A stretch of DNA of 64,000 nucleotides from Verrucomicrobiaceae bacterium (GCA_019694165.1 JAIBCL010000005.1:124001-188000); one strand, 5' to 3'; positions 45,900 to 55,007 are shown, counted from the stretch's first letter. Notes: generated from the letters alone by a model not told the origin. A program made the numbers and translations.

Positions 45900-48502
45900 T
45901 TGAGAAAGCGGTAATCCGCCGTGGCGAAGAGGTTTCGGCACACGCGCGACCAGGTGTCGGCCATCGGCGCTGATGAATGACGAGAGACAAAATCGCGGAT
46001 GACCTTTGTCTCGTCCGCAAATGGTGGGCGGCCGAGGATGGCAAGCGTGGCGGCACGGATGAGGGCGTCGGTATTCGCAGTGGGAATGTCGCGCAGCAGG
46101 CGGCCGGCGAGTTTTTGGGACTGCTCGTGCACGAACTCGTTGTTCAGCAGGTAGAGCGCCTGCGCAGGCACGATCGTCGGCTGGCGTGCGCCGAGGACTG
46201 ATGAGGGATCGGCGAAGTCGAAGATGGCGAGCACATCGGGCGTGACGTTTCGCGCGACCGGGAGATAGATAGATCGGAAGTTACCAGTGGCTTTGGCGAT
46301 CGCCGTTTCACTGATGGCCTGATAACGCTCACCGCCGACGGGTCCATCGCCCGCGAGAGCGATGATGGAGCCGATCTGCGGTTTGAGATCGAGCGAGCCG
46401 CTGGCCGCGAGCATTGCATCGCGCATCGACTCGGCATCGAGCGGGCGGACGTTGGCGTGGGAGAGGAGCAAGTTGTCGGGGTCAATGGCTTGCGCCGATT
46501 TCAAATCTCCAATTTCAGATTTCAATTCGGCGGCATTGGATGCGCTCAATTGATAAGTGCGCGACAGCACGATCTCGCGGACGAGCTTCTTGATGGACCA
46601 GCCTTGCTCGACGAAACGCGTGGCGAGGAAGTCTAGCAATTCGGGATGACTGGGCTTCGCACCGGTGACGCCAAAATTGTCCACGCTGGTGACGAGGCCG
46701 CGACCGAAGAGCCAGTGCCACACGCGATTCACGATCACCCGTGCGGTGAGGGGATTGCGTGGCGAAGCGATCCAGTTGGCGAGTTCGAGCCGGCCGCTGC
46801 CGGTGCTCGGCATTCGATAGTCATGATCGCGAGCGAGGAACGCTGGCAGGCCGCGCGGCACTTTCTCGCCTTCTTTTGTGATGTCGCCGCGGGTGAAAAG
46901 CGGGCTGTCGGCGATGATTTCGAAGCCGCTCGATTTCTGCGAGCCTGACTGTTGTCTGCGGCGACGACTGTCCGACGGAAGGGTGAGTGGTCGGTCGAGT
47001 GCGCCCATGAGTTTCGGGATGAGCGAGCCGTCTTCGTGATACGCGCCGATCTCCATCTCGATCTGTTTCGCGTTCGTGATGAGCCGCACAATGTCGAAGC
47101 CTGTGAGTCGTGCGGTGCTCGATGTGCCGCCTTCGATTTCTCCGCGCACTTTTCCTCCCGCGCGCTCACGCAGAGCCTGATCGCGCTGCTGCTCAATGGA
47201 GGCGAGGCGATTGCTTTTCTGCCGCCACACAGCGGGATCCATGCGGCGGTTCACGATCGGGAGATTCAGCGAGTCGGGCACGGTGATGAGCGATGCGGCA
47301 TTCCTCGCCTGCACGCCGCCCGGCGTGCCGAAGCGAGTGTCGGTGGAGAGGAAAATGCCCGCGAGTGCCGTGTAGTCGCGCTGCGAGATGGGATCGAACT
47401 TGTGATCGTGGCAGCGAGCGCAGGCGATCGTGACGCCCATGAACGCCTGGGATGTTGCGTCGATCTGTTCATCGGCGAGATCGACGGCGAACTGTCGCGG
47501 ATTTGTCTCGTTCAGAGACTTCGGCCCTAGCGCGAGGAAACCGGTAGCTGTGAGGTTCTTCGCGCGTTCTTCGTCGCTGCGATCCGGCAACAGGTCGCCG
47601 GCGATTTGCTCGCGGATCAACTGGTCGAATGGTTTGTCCTCCTGGAATGCCTCGATGACGTAGTCGCGGTAACGCCAGGCTTCGGGAAAGACGACGTTCA
47701 CATCGCGACCGCTCGTCTCGGCGTAGCGTGCGACATCGAGCCAGTGGCGCGCCCAGCGGCGGCCGAACTCGGGGCTGGCGAGGAGGTCGTCCACGATGGC
47801 TTCATAGGACAAAGGGAACTCATGCGACCTATCAGACTTGTTGGTGAATCGCTCGATGGTGTCTGGCGATGGCGGCAGGCCGGTGAGATCAAAGCACACG
47901 CGGCGCAAAAGCGTGCCGGCATCCGCATCGGCGACTGGTCGAAGCGAGGTCTCTTCGAGCTTCGCCAGAATGAAGCGGTCGATTTCCGTTTGTGCCCATG
48001 ATTGATCCTTCGGCTGCGGCACGGATGGCTTTGTGATCGGCTGGTAGGCCCACCAGTTTTTCGCGACTTCGGTATCGTAAAGCTTTGCCACCTTTGCCTC
48101 GCCCTCGCGTGGGTCAGGAGCGCCGTCGCGCACCCACTGCTCGAAGTCGGCGATCACGCTGTCGGGCAGTTTACCGCCTTTGTTTTTCGGCGGCATCGCC
48201 GTGTCGGGATCGTGATAGCGGATCGCTTGAATGAGCAGGCTCTTTTCGAGATCACCAGGCACGACGGCAGGGCCATTATCGCCGCCGCGTCGTGTGCCTT
48301 CGCGGGTGTCGAGGAGCAGATTGCCTTTGAGTTTCTCTGCCTTCGACGAGTGGCAGGCGTAACATTTGTCGGCGAGGACGGGGCGGATTTTGGATTCGAA
48401 GAAGTCGAGCTGAGAACGCGTGAACGTCTCTGCGCCATGAGCGAGCGACGCCGCTGCTCCAAGCACGATGAGGCTTCGGTTTATGATCCTGATCGGCTTC
48501 AT
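45896..48502 (-). CDS. Planctomycete cytochrome c / DUF1549 / DUF1553 (PSD1) protein
   Basis: 868 residues from MKPIRIINRSL, a signal peptide start that overlaps the YHYH gene stop by ATGA. Residues 25-130 are the planctomycete cytochrome C domain with haem motif CYACH at 47-51 and a distal Met candidate in AMPPKNKGG. DUF1549 follows, with GRRWARHWLDVARYAETSG and a second haem-type motif CARCH at 361-365. DUF1553 occupies about 610-860 (NPLTARVIVNRVWHWLFGRG). After SRTYQLSASN an AT-rich in-frame insert encodes AAELKSEIGDLKSAQ, at the same position as the insert in the paralogue at 7623-9749. Exported, electron-transfer capable by motif; substrate unknown. Confidence 0.88.
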   Translation of the reverse strand: MKPIRIINRSLIVLGAAASLAHGAETFTRSQLDFFESKIRPVLADKCYACHSSKAEKLKGNLLLDTREGTRRGGDNGPAVVPGDLEKSLLIQAIRYHDPDTAMPPKNKGGKLPDSVIADFEQWVRDGAPDPREGEAKVAKLYDTEVAKNWWAYQPITKPSVPQPKDQSWAQTEIDRFILAKLEETSLRPVADADAGTLLRRVCFDLTGLPPSPDTIERFTNKSDRSHEFPLSYEAIVDDLLASPEFGRRWARHWLDVARYAETSGRDVNVVFPEAWRYRDYVIEAFQEDKPFDQLIREQIAGDLLPDRSDEERAKNLTATGFLALGPKSLNETNPRQFAVDLADEQIDATSQAFMGVTIACARCHDHKFDPISQRDYTALAGIFLSTDTRFGTPGGVQARNAASLITVPDSLNLPIVNRRMDPAVWRQKSNRLASIEQQRDQALRERAGGKVRGEIEGGTSSTARLTGFDIVRLITNAKQIEMEIGAYHEDGSLIPKLMGALDRPLTLPSDSRRRRQQSGSQKSSGFEIIADSPLFTRGDITKEGEKVPRGLPAFLARDHDYRMPSTGSGRLELANWIASPRNPLTARVIVNRVWHWLFGRGLVTSVDNFGVTGAKPSHPELLDFLATRFVEQGWSIKKLVREIVLSRTYQLSASNAAELKSEIGDLKSAQAIDPDNLLLSHANVRPLDAESMRDAMLAASGSLDLKPQIGSIIALAGDGPVGGERYQAISETAIAKATGNFRSIYLPVARNVTPDVLAIFDFADPSSVLGARQPTIVPAQALYLLNNEFVHEQSQKLAGRLLRDIPTANTDALIRAATLAILGRPPFADETKVIRDFVSRHSSAPMADTWSRVCRNLFATADYRFLK
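46497..46528. repeat. AT-rich repeat unit inserted in PSD1 coding sequence
   Basis: GATTTCAA occurs twice, 21 bp apart (46497 and 46518), within a stretch much richer in A+T than its surroundings; AAATCT and AGATTT make a short inverted repeat. The frame is kept. Such TTTCAAAT-type units look like intergenic repeats that entered the gene. Confidence 0.5.
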
Positions 48503-50001
48503 GGCGTCGTGACGGGATCGTAGGTGTTCACCGAAGTGCGCACGGCACGGAAGAAGCCGCGTGCCCCGGACGACGGGATGCTTGTCGTGGTGCTGGTGCC
48601 GTTTGCGGAGATGTTGGTCTGGCTGGCCGTCCAGTTCGCGAGGTCGCTGGAGGATTGCACATCGTAATGTCCGCCTTCGACGCTGCTCCACGTGAGTGTT
48701 ACTGAGCCTCCATTCTTTTGGAAAGTGGTCACATTGTCCGTGGCATCAGCGCCGCCGAGAAAGATCGTCGTATTCGGTGTCTCGACGCCCGTGAAGCCGA
48801 CGCTGGCCGGCGCGCCGTAATCACCGCCGGTGCGCTGGCCGTAGTATTGCAGGCCGATGATGTATGGGAATGCAGGTGTGCCGTCCGCATTGATCGTGAG
48901 GAAGTAGGCATACGTGCCATTCGGAAACTCCGGCGTCTTGCAGGTCCGTCCGTTGTAGCGGTCGAGATCGAAATCGCGCACGGTCGCACCGGTCGTCTGT
49001 GTGTAGCCGTGATCCGCGATGTGATCGAAGTCCTGCACATACCAGCCGAGCGGGTAGCTGGTGCTCACGTTCGGGCCATTCACGCTGTTCGGCTTGCCGA
49101 TGGAAATCGCCCACGCGGGATAGGTCAGACGTCCGGCTGTGTTGAGATTCGTCGTGCCGAAGTTTCCGTCGCGTGGCACAAAGCCGGTGATCATTCGGCG
49201 CACACCGCTCGTGGCATCGTTCGGATTCGAGTAGCCGTACGGGCCGTAGATGGGAAAGCCGTCAAACGACCAGCCAAGGATCGGCGAATGGTTCGGCGCG
49301 CTCGTGCTCTCGCTGTAGGTGTGCGTGGCCGGATTGTAATCGACATGATCGCCGAGTTCGTGTCGCAAGGCCGTCGGGTTCAGATGATGATGTCGCTCGC
49401 CCGTGTAGGGCTGATGCGATCCACTCGGATCCCACGTCAATCCTTCGGCGAAGGCCGCATTGCGCTGCCAGCTTTGCGTGAAGACGCTCGCGGTGTTCGC
49501 GTCAGCGGTGCCGTTGTAATAGAACGCGTCGAGCTGGTTGTGGATGATTCCGCCGTCCACCCACATGGCAATCGCACCGAGCGAAGTTTTGGTTTTCGAG
49601 GCGATGGGATTCGGCGGCGTGCGCGGAAATCGGGAGAGCTTGTTCTGATTCGACGGCCAGTTCGGGAAAATGTTCTGTGCCGTCTTCGCCGCATCGAGAT
49701 ACCACGGCCCCATCACGTAATCCGGGAGCCCGCTGCCTGTGACGTAAACCCAATTCGCCGACACACGGATGGACAGCACGCCGCCATAGACCGGAGTGGC
49801 CTGCGTGCCATTGACCACGCGACCGCTCGGTATCCAGGTGGACACGCTGTTGCCCGCCAGCGCATCGGTCTGCGTTTTGTAAATGCGCGCATACTTTGCG
49901 CCGATGGGCCGATACCACGAGTCCACCACCGGCTCGGCCTGTGCGGACAAACTCCACGCAGCGAGGACCAGCAGAGTGAGAGGAGCAAGTTTGTCTTTCA
50001 T
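48499..50001 (-). CDS. Exported YHYH-domain protein, first gene of PSD1 operon
   Basis: 500 residues from MKDKLAPLTLLVL with a signal peptide ending AQAEP. The central part resembles the YHYH family: GLTWDPSGSHQP, ERHHHLNPTALRHELGDH, HSPILGWSFDGFPIYGPYGY and CKTPEFPNGTYAYFLT. In this copy the name-giving motif reads RHHHLNP. The His cluster suggests metal binding. A C-terminal Ig/fibronectin-like stretch (GGSVTLTWSSVEGGHYDVQSSSDL) is shared with other exported proteins of PVC bacteria. Its stop overlaps the PSD1 start by ATGA. Divergent from the response-regulator gene, with a palindrome in between. Confidence 0.8.
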   Translation of the reverse strand: MKDKLAPLTLLVLAAWSLSAQAEPVVDSWYRPIGAKYARIYKTQTDALAGNSVSTWIPSGRVVNGTQATPVYGGVLSIRVSANWVYVTGSGLPDYVMGPWYLDAAKTAQNIFPNWPSNQNKLSRFPRTPPNPIASKTKTSLGAIAMWVDGGIIHNQLDAFYYNGTADANTASVFTQSWQRNAAFAEGLTWDPSGSHQPYTGERHHHLNPTALRHELGDHVDYNPATHTYSESTSAPNHSPILGWSFDGFPIYGPYGYSNPNDATSGVRRMITGFVPRDGNFGTTNLNTAGRLTYPAWAISIGKPNSVNGPNVSTSYPLGWYVQDFDHIADHGYTQTTGATVRDFDLDRYNGRTCKTPEFPNGTYAYFLTINADGTPAFPYIIGLQYYGQRTGGDYGAPASVGFTGVETPNTTIFLGGADATDNVTTFQKNGGSVTLTWSSVEGGHYDVQSSSDLANWTASQTNISANGTSTTTSIPSSGARGFFRAVRTSVNTYDPVTTP

Positions 50002-50046
50002 GACGGGATCGAACCACCGGCACTTAAACGCAGGCACTTCTCGTGG

Positions 50047-50062
50047 ATAAATTTGAATTTAT
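50047..50062. promoter_or_regulatory. AT-rich palindrome between YHYH operon and two-component genes
   Basis: ATAAATT (50047-50053) and AATTTAT (50056-50062) are perfect inverted repeats two bases apart, in a GC-rich background. The site lies in the divergent promoter region and could be the operator of the adjacent OmpR-type regulator or a -10-like AT tract. Confidence 0.4.
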
Positions 50063-50104
50063 TTTCTGCCCGCCCGTGGGGAGCCCGCTATGATCCGCGC
50101 CGTC

Positions 50105-50779
50105 ATGCGCATCCTGCTGCTCGAAGATCAGGCCCGACTGCTCGCCTCGACGAAAAAGGGGCTGGAGGAGATGGGCTTTGCCGTCGATGCCGTCGAGGAT
50201 GGCGACGCGGCGCTCGAGCTGGCGACCAGCACGCCGTATGACGCGCTGGTGCTCGACATCATGGTGCCCGGTCGCGACGGCCTCAGCATCCTGCGCGTGC
50301 TGCGCGACAAACGAAATGCCGTGCCCGTGATCCTGCTCACGGCGCGCTCGGCTTTGCCCGAGAAACTCGAAGGACTGAACCTCGGCGCGGACGACTATCT
50401 CACGAAGCCGTTCTACGTCGAGGAGCTGGCCGCGCGGCTGCGCACCATTGTGCGACGGAAGGGCGGCGAGGCGGATCATCTGCTGCGCGTGGGCGATCTC
50501 GTGATGGATCTCGTGCAGCGCAAGGTCACGCGTGGCGGCGAGGAGATCACTCTGTCAGTGCGGGAGTTTGAGCTGCTGGAGTTTCTCATGCGCGCGCCGG
50601 GTCGTGTGTTCAGCCGCGTGCAGATTTACGAGCACGTGTGGGGCTACGGCATGGATCTCGAGAGCAATCTCGTGGAGGTCTATGTGCAGCGCCTGCGCGC
50701 GAAGATCGACAAGGACCGCGAGCCGAAACTACTGCGCACGGTGCGCGGCGCGGGCTATGCGCTGGGTGAATCGCGATGA
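50105..50779 (+). CDS. OmpR-family response regulator
   Basis: 224 residues from MRILLLED; another ATG five codons upstream is possible. The receiver domain (1-118) has the acidic pair ED, phospho-acceptor Asp51 in VLDIMVPGRDGL, Thr in LLTARS and Lys in YLTKPF. The DNA-binding winged helix (about 130-222) has LSVREFELLEFLMRAPGRVFSR, VEVYVQRLRAKID and VRGAGYAL. Its stop overlaps the sensor kinase start by ATGA. The divergent palindrome at 50047 and the YHYH-PSD1-DUF1501 operon next to it make that operon a plausible target, by inference. Confidence 0.92.
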   Translation: MRILLLEDQARLLASTKKGLEEMGFAVDAVEDGDAALELATSTPYDALVLDIMVPGRDGLSILRVLRDKRNAVPVILLTARSALPEKLEGLNLGADDYLTKPFYVEELAARLRTIVRRKGGEADHLLRVGDLVMDLVQRKVTRGGEEITLSVREFELLEFLMRAPGRVFSRVQIYEHVWGYGMDLESNLVEVYVQRLRAKIDKDREPKLLRTVRGAGYALGESR

Positions 50780-52344
50780 AGACGGCTGCGCGATCATCCT
50801 TCCGCCTGCGGCTCGCACTGCAAACGATGCTTGTCGCCGGCGTGGTCGTCGCGGCGTTCGGTGTTGGCGCGTGGTGGTATGCGCGGGAGCAGCAGGCGAG
50901 AAATCAAGATCTGCGGATCACGGATGAAGCGCGCCGTTTGTGGACGCAGCTCACGCCACGCCATCGCGAGGCCGATTTCGCGGACGCGATGCGCTCGACT
51001 TTTGGCGAGGGAGTTGCGGCATTGAGATTGATCGTCGTGAGCCATGCGACGGGAAACCGGGTGCTTTTCAGCAGCAGCGGCACGGTGAGCAATGCGGATC
51101 GCGCATCACTGGCGCAAAGACTCCCCACCGGCCCGTCGGTCGTCACGCAAGCCATCGACGCCGAGATTCCTCAGCGGCAGGCACGTGCGCGATCTCCGGC
51201 TGTCGCCTCATCCGGCACGCAGCGACATCCGGTGATGCCGGAGATTCGCGCGCCATCGTTTTTCACGATGCGCGACGCGACCGGCGAGTGGCGTTTCGGC
51301 ACGTTCAGCAATCCGCACTACACCGTCTTCGCGGGCCTGCCGATGAGCGAGCTGTATGCGGAGTCGCAGCACTCGGCCGTGTGGTTCACCTGCGCGGGCG
51401 CCGCTGCGCTGCTGCTCGCCGGACTCGGCGCGTGGTGGGCCTCAGGCCGCGCGATGCGTCCTCTCGATCGCGTGGTCTCGACCGCCAGCAAGATGGGCAC
51501 GGGCAACCTCGACGAGCGCATTCCGCTGCTGGCCAACGATGATCGCGAGTTTGCCCAGCTCATCGCCACGCTGAACGACATGACGGCGCGGCTGCAAGCC
51601 AGCTTCCAGCAGGCCGCGCGCTTCACGGCCGATGCCTCGCACGAATTGAAAACGCCACTCGCCGTGATGCAGAGCACGCTGAGCGACACGTTGCGCGAAG
51701 GCAGTCTCGACGATGCGACCCGCGAGCGCGTCGAGGCGATGCTGGAGCAGACCTCGCGACTGAAACACATCACCCAGAGCCTCCTGCTTCTCTCGCAGGC
51801 AGAAGCAGGCAAGCTGCCGGTGAGTCGCGAGCGCTACGACCTCTCCGCCGATCTCGAAGGCTTGATCGAAGACGCCGCATCTCTTTGCGAACACGCCGCA
51901 CTGAAACTTGAGCAGTCGATTGACCCAGGCATCTGGATCGAAGCTGACCGCGCGCTGATGCAGCAGGTCTTTCGCAATCTCTTGAGCAACGCGATCAAAC
52001 ACAACCGGCCAGGCGGCTCTGTGAGCATTCTGCTCACCCGCGTTGATGGCCGTGCTGATTTTGTAATCGCCAACACCTGCGCGGGTCTCGCCTCGGTCGA
52101 AAAGGCACGTTTGTTCGAGCGATTCTATCGGGCGGATGCCGCGAGGGGCAGTGAGGGTTTTGGGCTGGGGCTGAACATCGCCTTGGAACTGGCACGAGTG
52201 AATGGTTTGGAACTGCGCCTGGCAGATGCGAACACCGAGCGCGTCGTTTTCTCCATTTCGATGCCGCTGGCCTCGGAAGGTCCGGCGAGCGGATTGAACG
52301 ACGGCAGTGAGAGCCGGCGGCCCTCAGGCCGAGCCGCGCTCTGA
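50776..52344 (+). CDS. Membrane sensor histidine kinase (HAMP, HisKA, HATPase_c)
   Basis: 522 residues. TM1 is at about 10-35, a periplasmic sensor region to 195, TM2 at about 200-225 and a HAMP segment (RAMRPLDRVVSTASKMGTGNLDERIPL). The H box is FTADASHELKTPLAV with phospho-acceptor His289, the N box RNLLSNAIKHN and the G2 box GFGLGLNIALELA. The G1 box is weak: IANTCAGLASVEKARLF replaces the usual D-x-G-x-G, as in some heavy-metal-type kinases. Sensed signal unknown. Its end overlaps the convergent rluE gene by about 20 bp. Confidence 0.9.
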   Translation: MKTAARSSFRLRLALQTMLVAGVVVAAFGVGAWWYAREQQARNQDLRITDEARRLWTQLTPRHREADFADAMRSTFGEGVAALRLIVVSHATGNRVLFSSSGTVSNADRASLAQRLPTGPSVVTQAIDAEIPQRQARARSPAVASSGTQRHPVMPEIRAPSFFTMRDATGEWRFGTFSNPHYTVFAGLPMSELYAESQHSAVWFTCAGAAALLLAGLGAWWASGRAMRPLDRVVSTASKMGTGNLDERIPLLANDDREFAQLIATLNDMTARLQASFQQAARFTADASHELKTPLAVMQSTLSDTLREGSLDDATRERVEAMLEQTSRLKHITQSLLLLSQAEAGKLPVSRERYDLSADLEGLIEDAASLCEHAALKLEQSIDPGIWIEADRALMQQVFRNLLSNAIKHNRPGGSVSILLTRVDGRADFVIANTCAGLASVEKARLFERFYRADAARGSEGFGLGLNIALELARVNGLELRLADANTERVVFSISMPLASEGPASGLNDGSESRRPSGRAAL

Positions 52345-52911
52345 CGCGGTAAGCAGACGGGATTCCTCAGCGGTGATCTCGCGCCATTTGCCCGGTGTCA
52401 GCCCGAGGCGTTGCAGAGTCAGCGCGCCAATGGCGACGCGGATCAAGCGCAGCGTGGGAAACCCCACGGCAGCCGTCATGCGGCGCACCTGGCGGTTCTT
52501 GCCTTCGGTGAGCGTGAGTTCGATCCACGAGGTCGGCACGGTTTTGCGAAAGCGAATCGGCGGATCGCGTGGCGGGTGGCCGGGGTCGTCTGGCAGGAGC
52601 GCGGCCTCGCACCGGCGAGTTTTGAAGTCACCGAGGTCCAGGCCGGCGCGAAGTTGGTTCAGAGCCGTGTCAGTGATCCTTCCATCGACCTGCGCGTGGT
52701 AGGTGCGGCGGTGGCCATGCCTTGGGTTGAGGAGCAGATCGTTCCAGTGGGCCTCATCACTGAGGAGCAGGAGACCTTCCGAGTCGCGATCCAGCCTGCC
52801 GATTGGATACACATCGCGCGGAAAGCCAAACTCAGCGAGCGTGTGGTGAGTGGGGTGCTCCCGCGTGAACTGCGAGAGCACGTCGAAAGGTTTGTGAAAC
52901 GCGAGGAGCAT
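52324..52911 (-). CDS. rluE: RluE-like 23S rRNA pseudouridine synthase
   Basis: 195 residues from MLLAFHKPFDVLSQF, the expected beginning of the RsuA/RluE family without an S4 domain. YPIGRLDRDSEGLLLLSDE holds the catalytic Asp; TYHAQVDGRITDTAL, IELTLTEGKNRQVRRM and GFPTLRLIRVAIGALTL complete the fold. E. coli RluE modifies U2457 of 23S rRNA. The assignment between RluE and other small RsuA-like enzymes rests on the missing S4 domain. Starts just after a terminator on the same strand. Confidence 0.8.
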   Translation of the reverse strand: MLLAFHKPFDVLSQFTREHPTHHTLAEFGFPRDVYPIGRLDRDSEGLLLLSDEAHWNDLLLNPRHGHRRTYHAQVDGRITDTALNQLRAGLDLGDFKTRRCEAALLPDDPGHPPRDPPIRFRKTVPTSWIELTLTEGKNRQVRRMTAAVGFPTLRLIRVAIGALTLQRLGLTPGKWREITAEESRLLTASERGSA

Positions 52912-52915
52912 GGGC

Positions 52916-52948
52916 AAAAAAAGAGGCAGGCCGTTGCCAGCCCGCCTC
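52916..52948 (-). terminator. Rho-independent terminator after the FKBP gene
   Basis: Read on the minus strand: GAGGCGGGC, an eight-base loop, GCCTGCCTC (one G-T wobble), then seven T. It lies between the FKBP stop (52977) and the rluE start (52911). Confidence 0.7.
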
Positions 52949-52976
52949 CGTTGGAAAAGCAATCTCCAAGCCCGGG

Positions 52977-53747
52977 CTACTTCACGATCTCCAGCAGCTC
53001 GACTTCAAAGATCAGCGTCTCATTCGGACCGATGTCGCCACCTGCGCCACGCTCGCCGTAGGCGATGTCGGAGGGGATGAAGAGCTTCCACTTCGAGCCA
53101 ACGGGCATGAGCTGCAAAGCCTCGACCCAGCCCTTGATGACGCCCTGCACCTGGAATGTGGCGGGCTCGCCGCGCTTGTAGGAACTGTCGAACTCCTTGC
53201 CATTGATGAGCGTGCCCTTGTAATGGACCTTCACGTTGTCAGTGGCGGCCGGTTTGGGGCCGTCGCCTTTCTTGAGCACTTCGTATTGGAGACCACTCGC
53301 CGTAGTGGTCACTTCTTTGCGTTTCTTGTTTTCTTCGAGGTACTTCGCGCCATCGGCCTTGGCTTTGTCGCTTCCGGCTTTCGCGGCGGCCTGACGCTGC
53401 TCGTCGGCACCGGCAAGATGTGCCTGGAATGCCTTGTAAGCCTCCTCAAGCTCAGCCTCGGAATACTTCGGCTTCGCACCGCTGAGCGCGTCCTTGGCAC
53501 CCTGTACGAAGGAGTCGGCGTCGATCTTGAGTCCCTGCTGGCTGAGCTGGCCGCCCTGCATCTTCACGATCTCGCTGGCCATCAGGTAGCTGATCTTGTC
53601 CATCGGCACAGCAGCAGGTTTGGCTCCACCCTTCGCGTCTGTCTTTTTTTCCGCCGTCTTTTCTGCGGCGGGTTTCGCCGCATCCTGGGCGGTGAGCGAG
53701 GTGACGGCCGCCATAGCGACCACGGCAAGAGTGGGACGGATTTTCAT
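52977..53747 (-). CDS. Exported FKBP-type peptidyl-prolyl isomerase
   Basis: 256 residues with a signal peptide (MKIRPTLAVVAMAAVTSLTAQ). An Ala/Lys-rich linker and helical dimerisation region (about 50-145, KISYLMASEIVKMQGGQLSQQG, quoted in part) precede the FKBP domain from 150: VHYKGTLINGKEFDSSY, GVIKGWVEALQLMPVGSKWKLF, IPSDIAYGERG and LIFEVELLEI. The architecture matches FkpA/Mip periplasmic foldases. It is divergent from ilvC and followed by a rho-independent terminator. Confidence 0.9.
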   Translation of the reverse strand: MKIRPTLAVVAMAAVTSLTAQDAAKPAAEKTAEKKTDAKGGAKPAAVPMDKISYLMASEIVKMQGGQLSQQGLKIDADSFVQGAKDALSGAKPKYSEAELEEAYKAFQAHLAGADEQRQAAAKAGSDKAKADGAKYLEENKKRKEVTTTASGLQYEVLKKGDGPKPAATDNVKVHYKGTLINGKEFDSSYKRGEPATFQVQGVIKGWVEALQLMPVGSKWKLFIPSDIAYGERGAGGDIGPNETLIFEVELLEIVK

Positions 53748-53848
53748 TGGGGCGCGAGACTAAAGCCCCGTGCTGGCATGTCAAAAGGAATCAGTTTGAC
53801 CGCTCCGAGGCCATGCACCATGATCGCCCTCCCAAAATTCAGACCATC

Positions 53849-54877
53849 ATGCCCGCGAAAATCTACACGCAAAAAGACGCCAGCCTCGCTCCGCTCAAAG
53901 GAAAAACCTGCGCCGTGATCGGCTTCGGCTCGCAAGGCCACGCACACGCCCTGAACCTTCGCGAAAGTGGAGTGAACGTCATCATCGGCCTCTATCCGGG
54001 CAGCAAGAGCCGCAAGGTGGCGGAAGAAAAAGGCCTGAAGGTCTTGGACACGGGCGATGCCGTGAAGGCCGCCGACGTCATCTTCGTGGCCGTGCCGGAT
54101 ACGAAGATCCCCGCCTGCTACGAGAAGGACATCAAGCCAAACCTTGCGAAAGGCAAGACGCTGCTGTTCTCGCACGGTTTCGCCATTCATTTCAAGACCA
54201 TCGTGCCGCCGAAGGATGTGAACGTCATCATGGTTGCGCCGAAGGGCCCGGGCCACATCGTGCGCCGCCAGTATCTTGAGGGCAAGGGCGTGCCCGCTTT
54301 GATCGCCATTTATCAGGACCCCTCGAAGAAGTCGAAGCAGATCGCGCTCGCCTGGGCGCACGGCATCGGCGGGACGCGCGGCGGCGTGATCCAGACCACC
54401 TTCAAGGAAGAGACCGAGACCGATCTGTTTGGTGAGCAGACCGTGCTCTGCGGCGGCGCGAGCGCGTTGGTGCAAGCGGGCTTTGAAGTGCTCGTCGAGG
54501 CCGGCTACTCGCCCGAGATGGCCTACTTCGAGTGCCTGCATGAACTCAAGCTCATCGTCGATCTCATGAACGAGTCCGGCATCGCCGGCATGCGCTTCTC
54601 CATTTCCGAGACCGCCAAGTGGGGCGACGTGACTGTGGGACCCAAGATCATCGACAAGAGCGTGAAGAAGCGCATGCAGTCCGCGCTGAAGGACATCCAG
54701 ACCGGCAAGTTTGCCAGGGACTGGGTGAACGAATACAAGACCGGCTACAAGCGCTACAACAAGCTGCTCAAAGACGGTGAGAAGCACCCGATCGAAAAAA
54801 CCGGCGCCCGCCTCCGCGCGCTGATGCCCTGGATCAAGAAGCGGGACATCAAGGGATCCCAGGCCAGCTACGAGTAG
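53849..54877 (+). CDS. ilvC: Ketol-acid reductoisomerase (short form, class I)
   Basis: 342 residues from MPAKIYTQKD. The Rossmann part shows VIGFGSQGHAHALNLRESG and IIGLYPGSKSRKVAEEKG, a loop with Ser and Lys that favours NADPH. Then HGFAIHF, VIMVAPKGPGHIVRRQY, FGEQTVLCGG and AYFECLHELKLIVDLM, with the Mg2+-binding acidic residues and the Glu of the knotted domain. The enzyme converts 2-acetolactate to dihydroxyisovalerate in valine, leucine and isoleucine synthesis. Length fits class I. No other ilv or leu gene is adjacent. A strong terminator follows. Confidence 0.93.
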   Translation: MPAKIYTQKDASLAPLKGKTCAVIGFGSQGHAHALNLRESGVNVIIGLYPGSKSRKVAEEKGLKVLDTGDAVKAADVIFVAVPDTKIPACYEKDIKPNLAKGKTLLFSHGFAIHFKTIVPPKDVNVIMVAPKGPGHIVRRQYLEGKGVPALIAIYQDPSKKSKQIALAWAHGIGGTRGGVIQTTFKEETETDLFGEQTVLCGGASALVQAGFEVLVEAGYSPEMAYFECLHELKLIVDLMNESGIAGMRFSISETAKWGDVTVGPKIIDKSVKKRMQSALKDIQTGKFARDWVNEYKTGYKRYNKLLKDGEKHPIEKTGARLRALMPWIKKRDIKGSQASYE

Positions 54878-54917
54878 GCGGTTTCAGATTTCTGACCGCA
54901 GGATTCAGTTCCACAAG

Positions 54918-54947
54918 ACGCGGACCGGAGACGGTCCGCGTTTTTTT
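54918..54947 (+). terminator. Rho-independent terminator after ilvC
   Basis: Ten-base perfect stem ACGCGGACCG / CGGTCCGCGT, GAGA loop, then seven T (54941-54947). It lies 40 bases past the ilvC stop. Confidence 0.9.
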
Positions 54948-55007
54948 GCGCGCGCGGCCCGCCCCGCGTCTGCCACCTTTGCGGGACTCCATTGACAGGG
55001 CGCGGAT

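Noticed and set aside
38806-50001. DUF1501/PSD1 genes as an undescribed system
   Set aside because: These families are well known as recurrent PVC modules, though of unknown function; only the tight three-gene coupling is listed as a finding.
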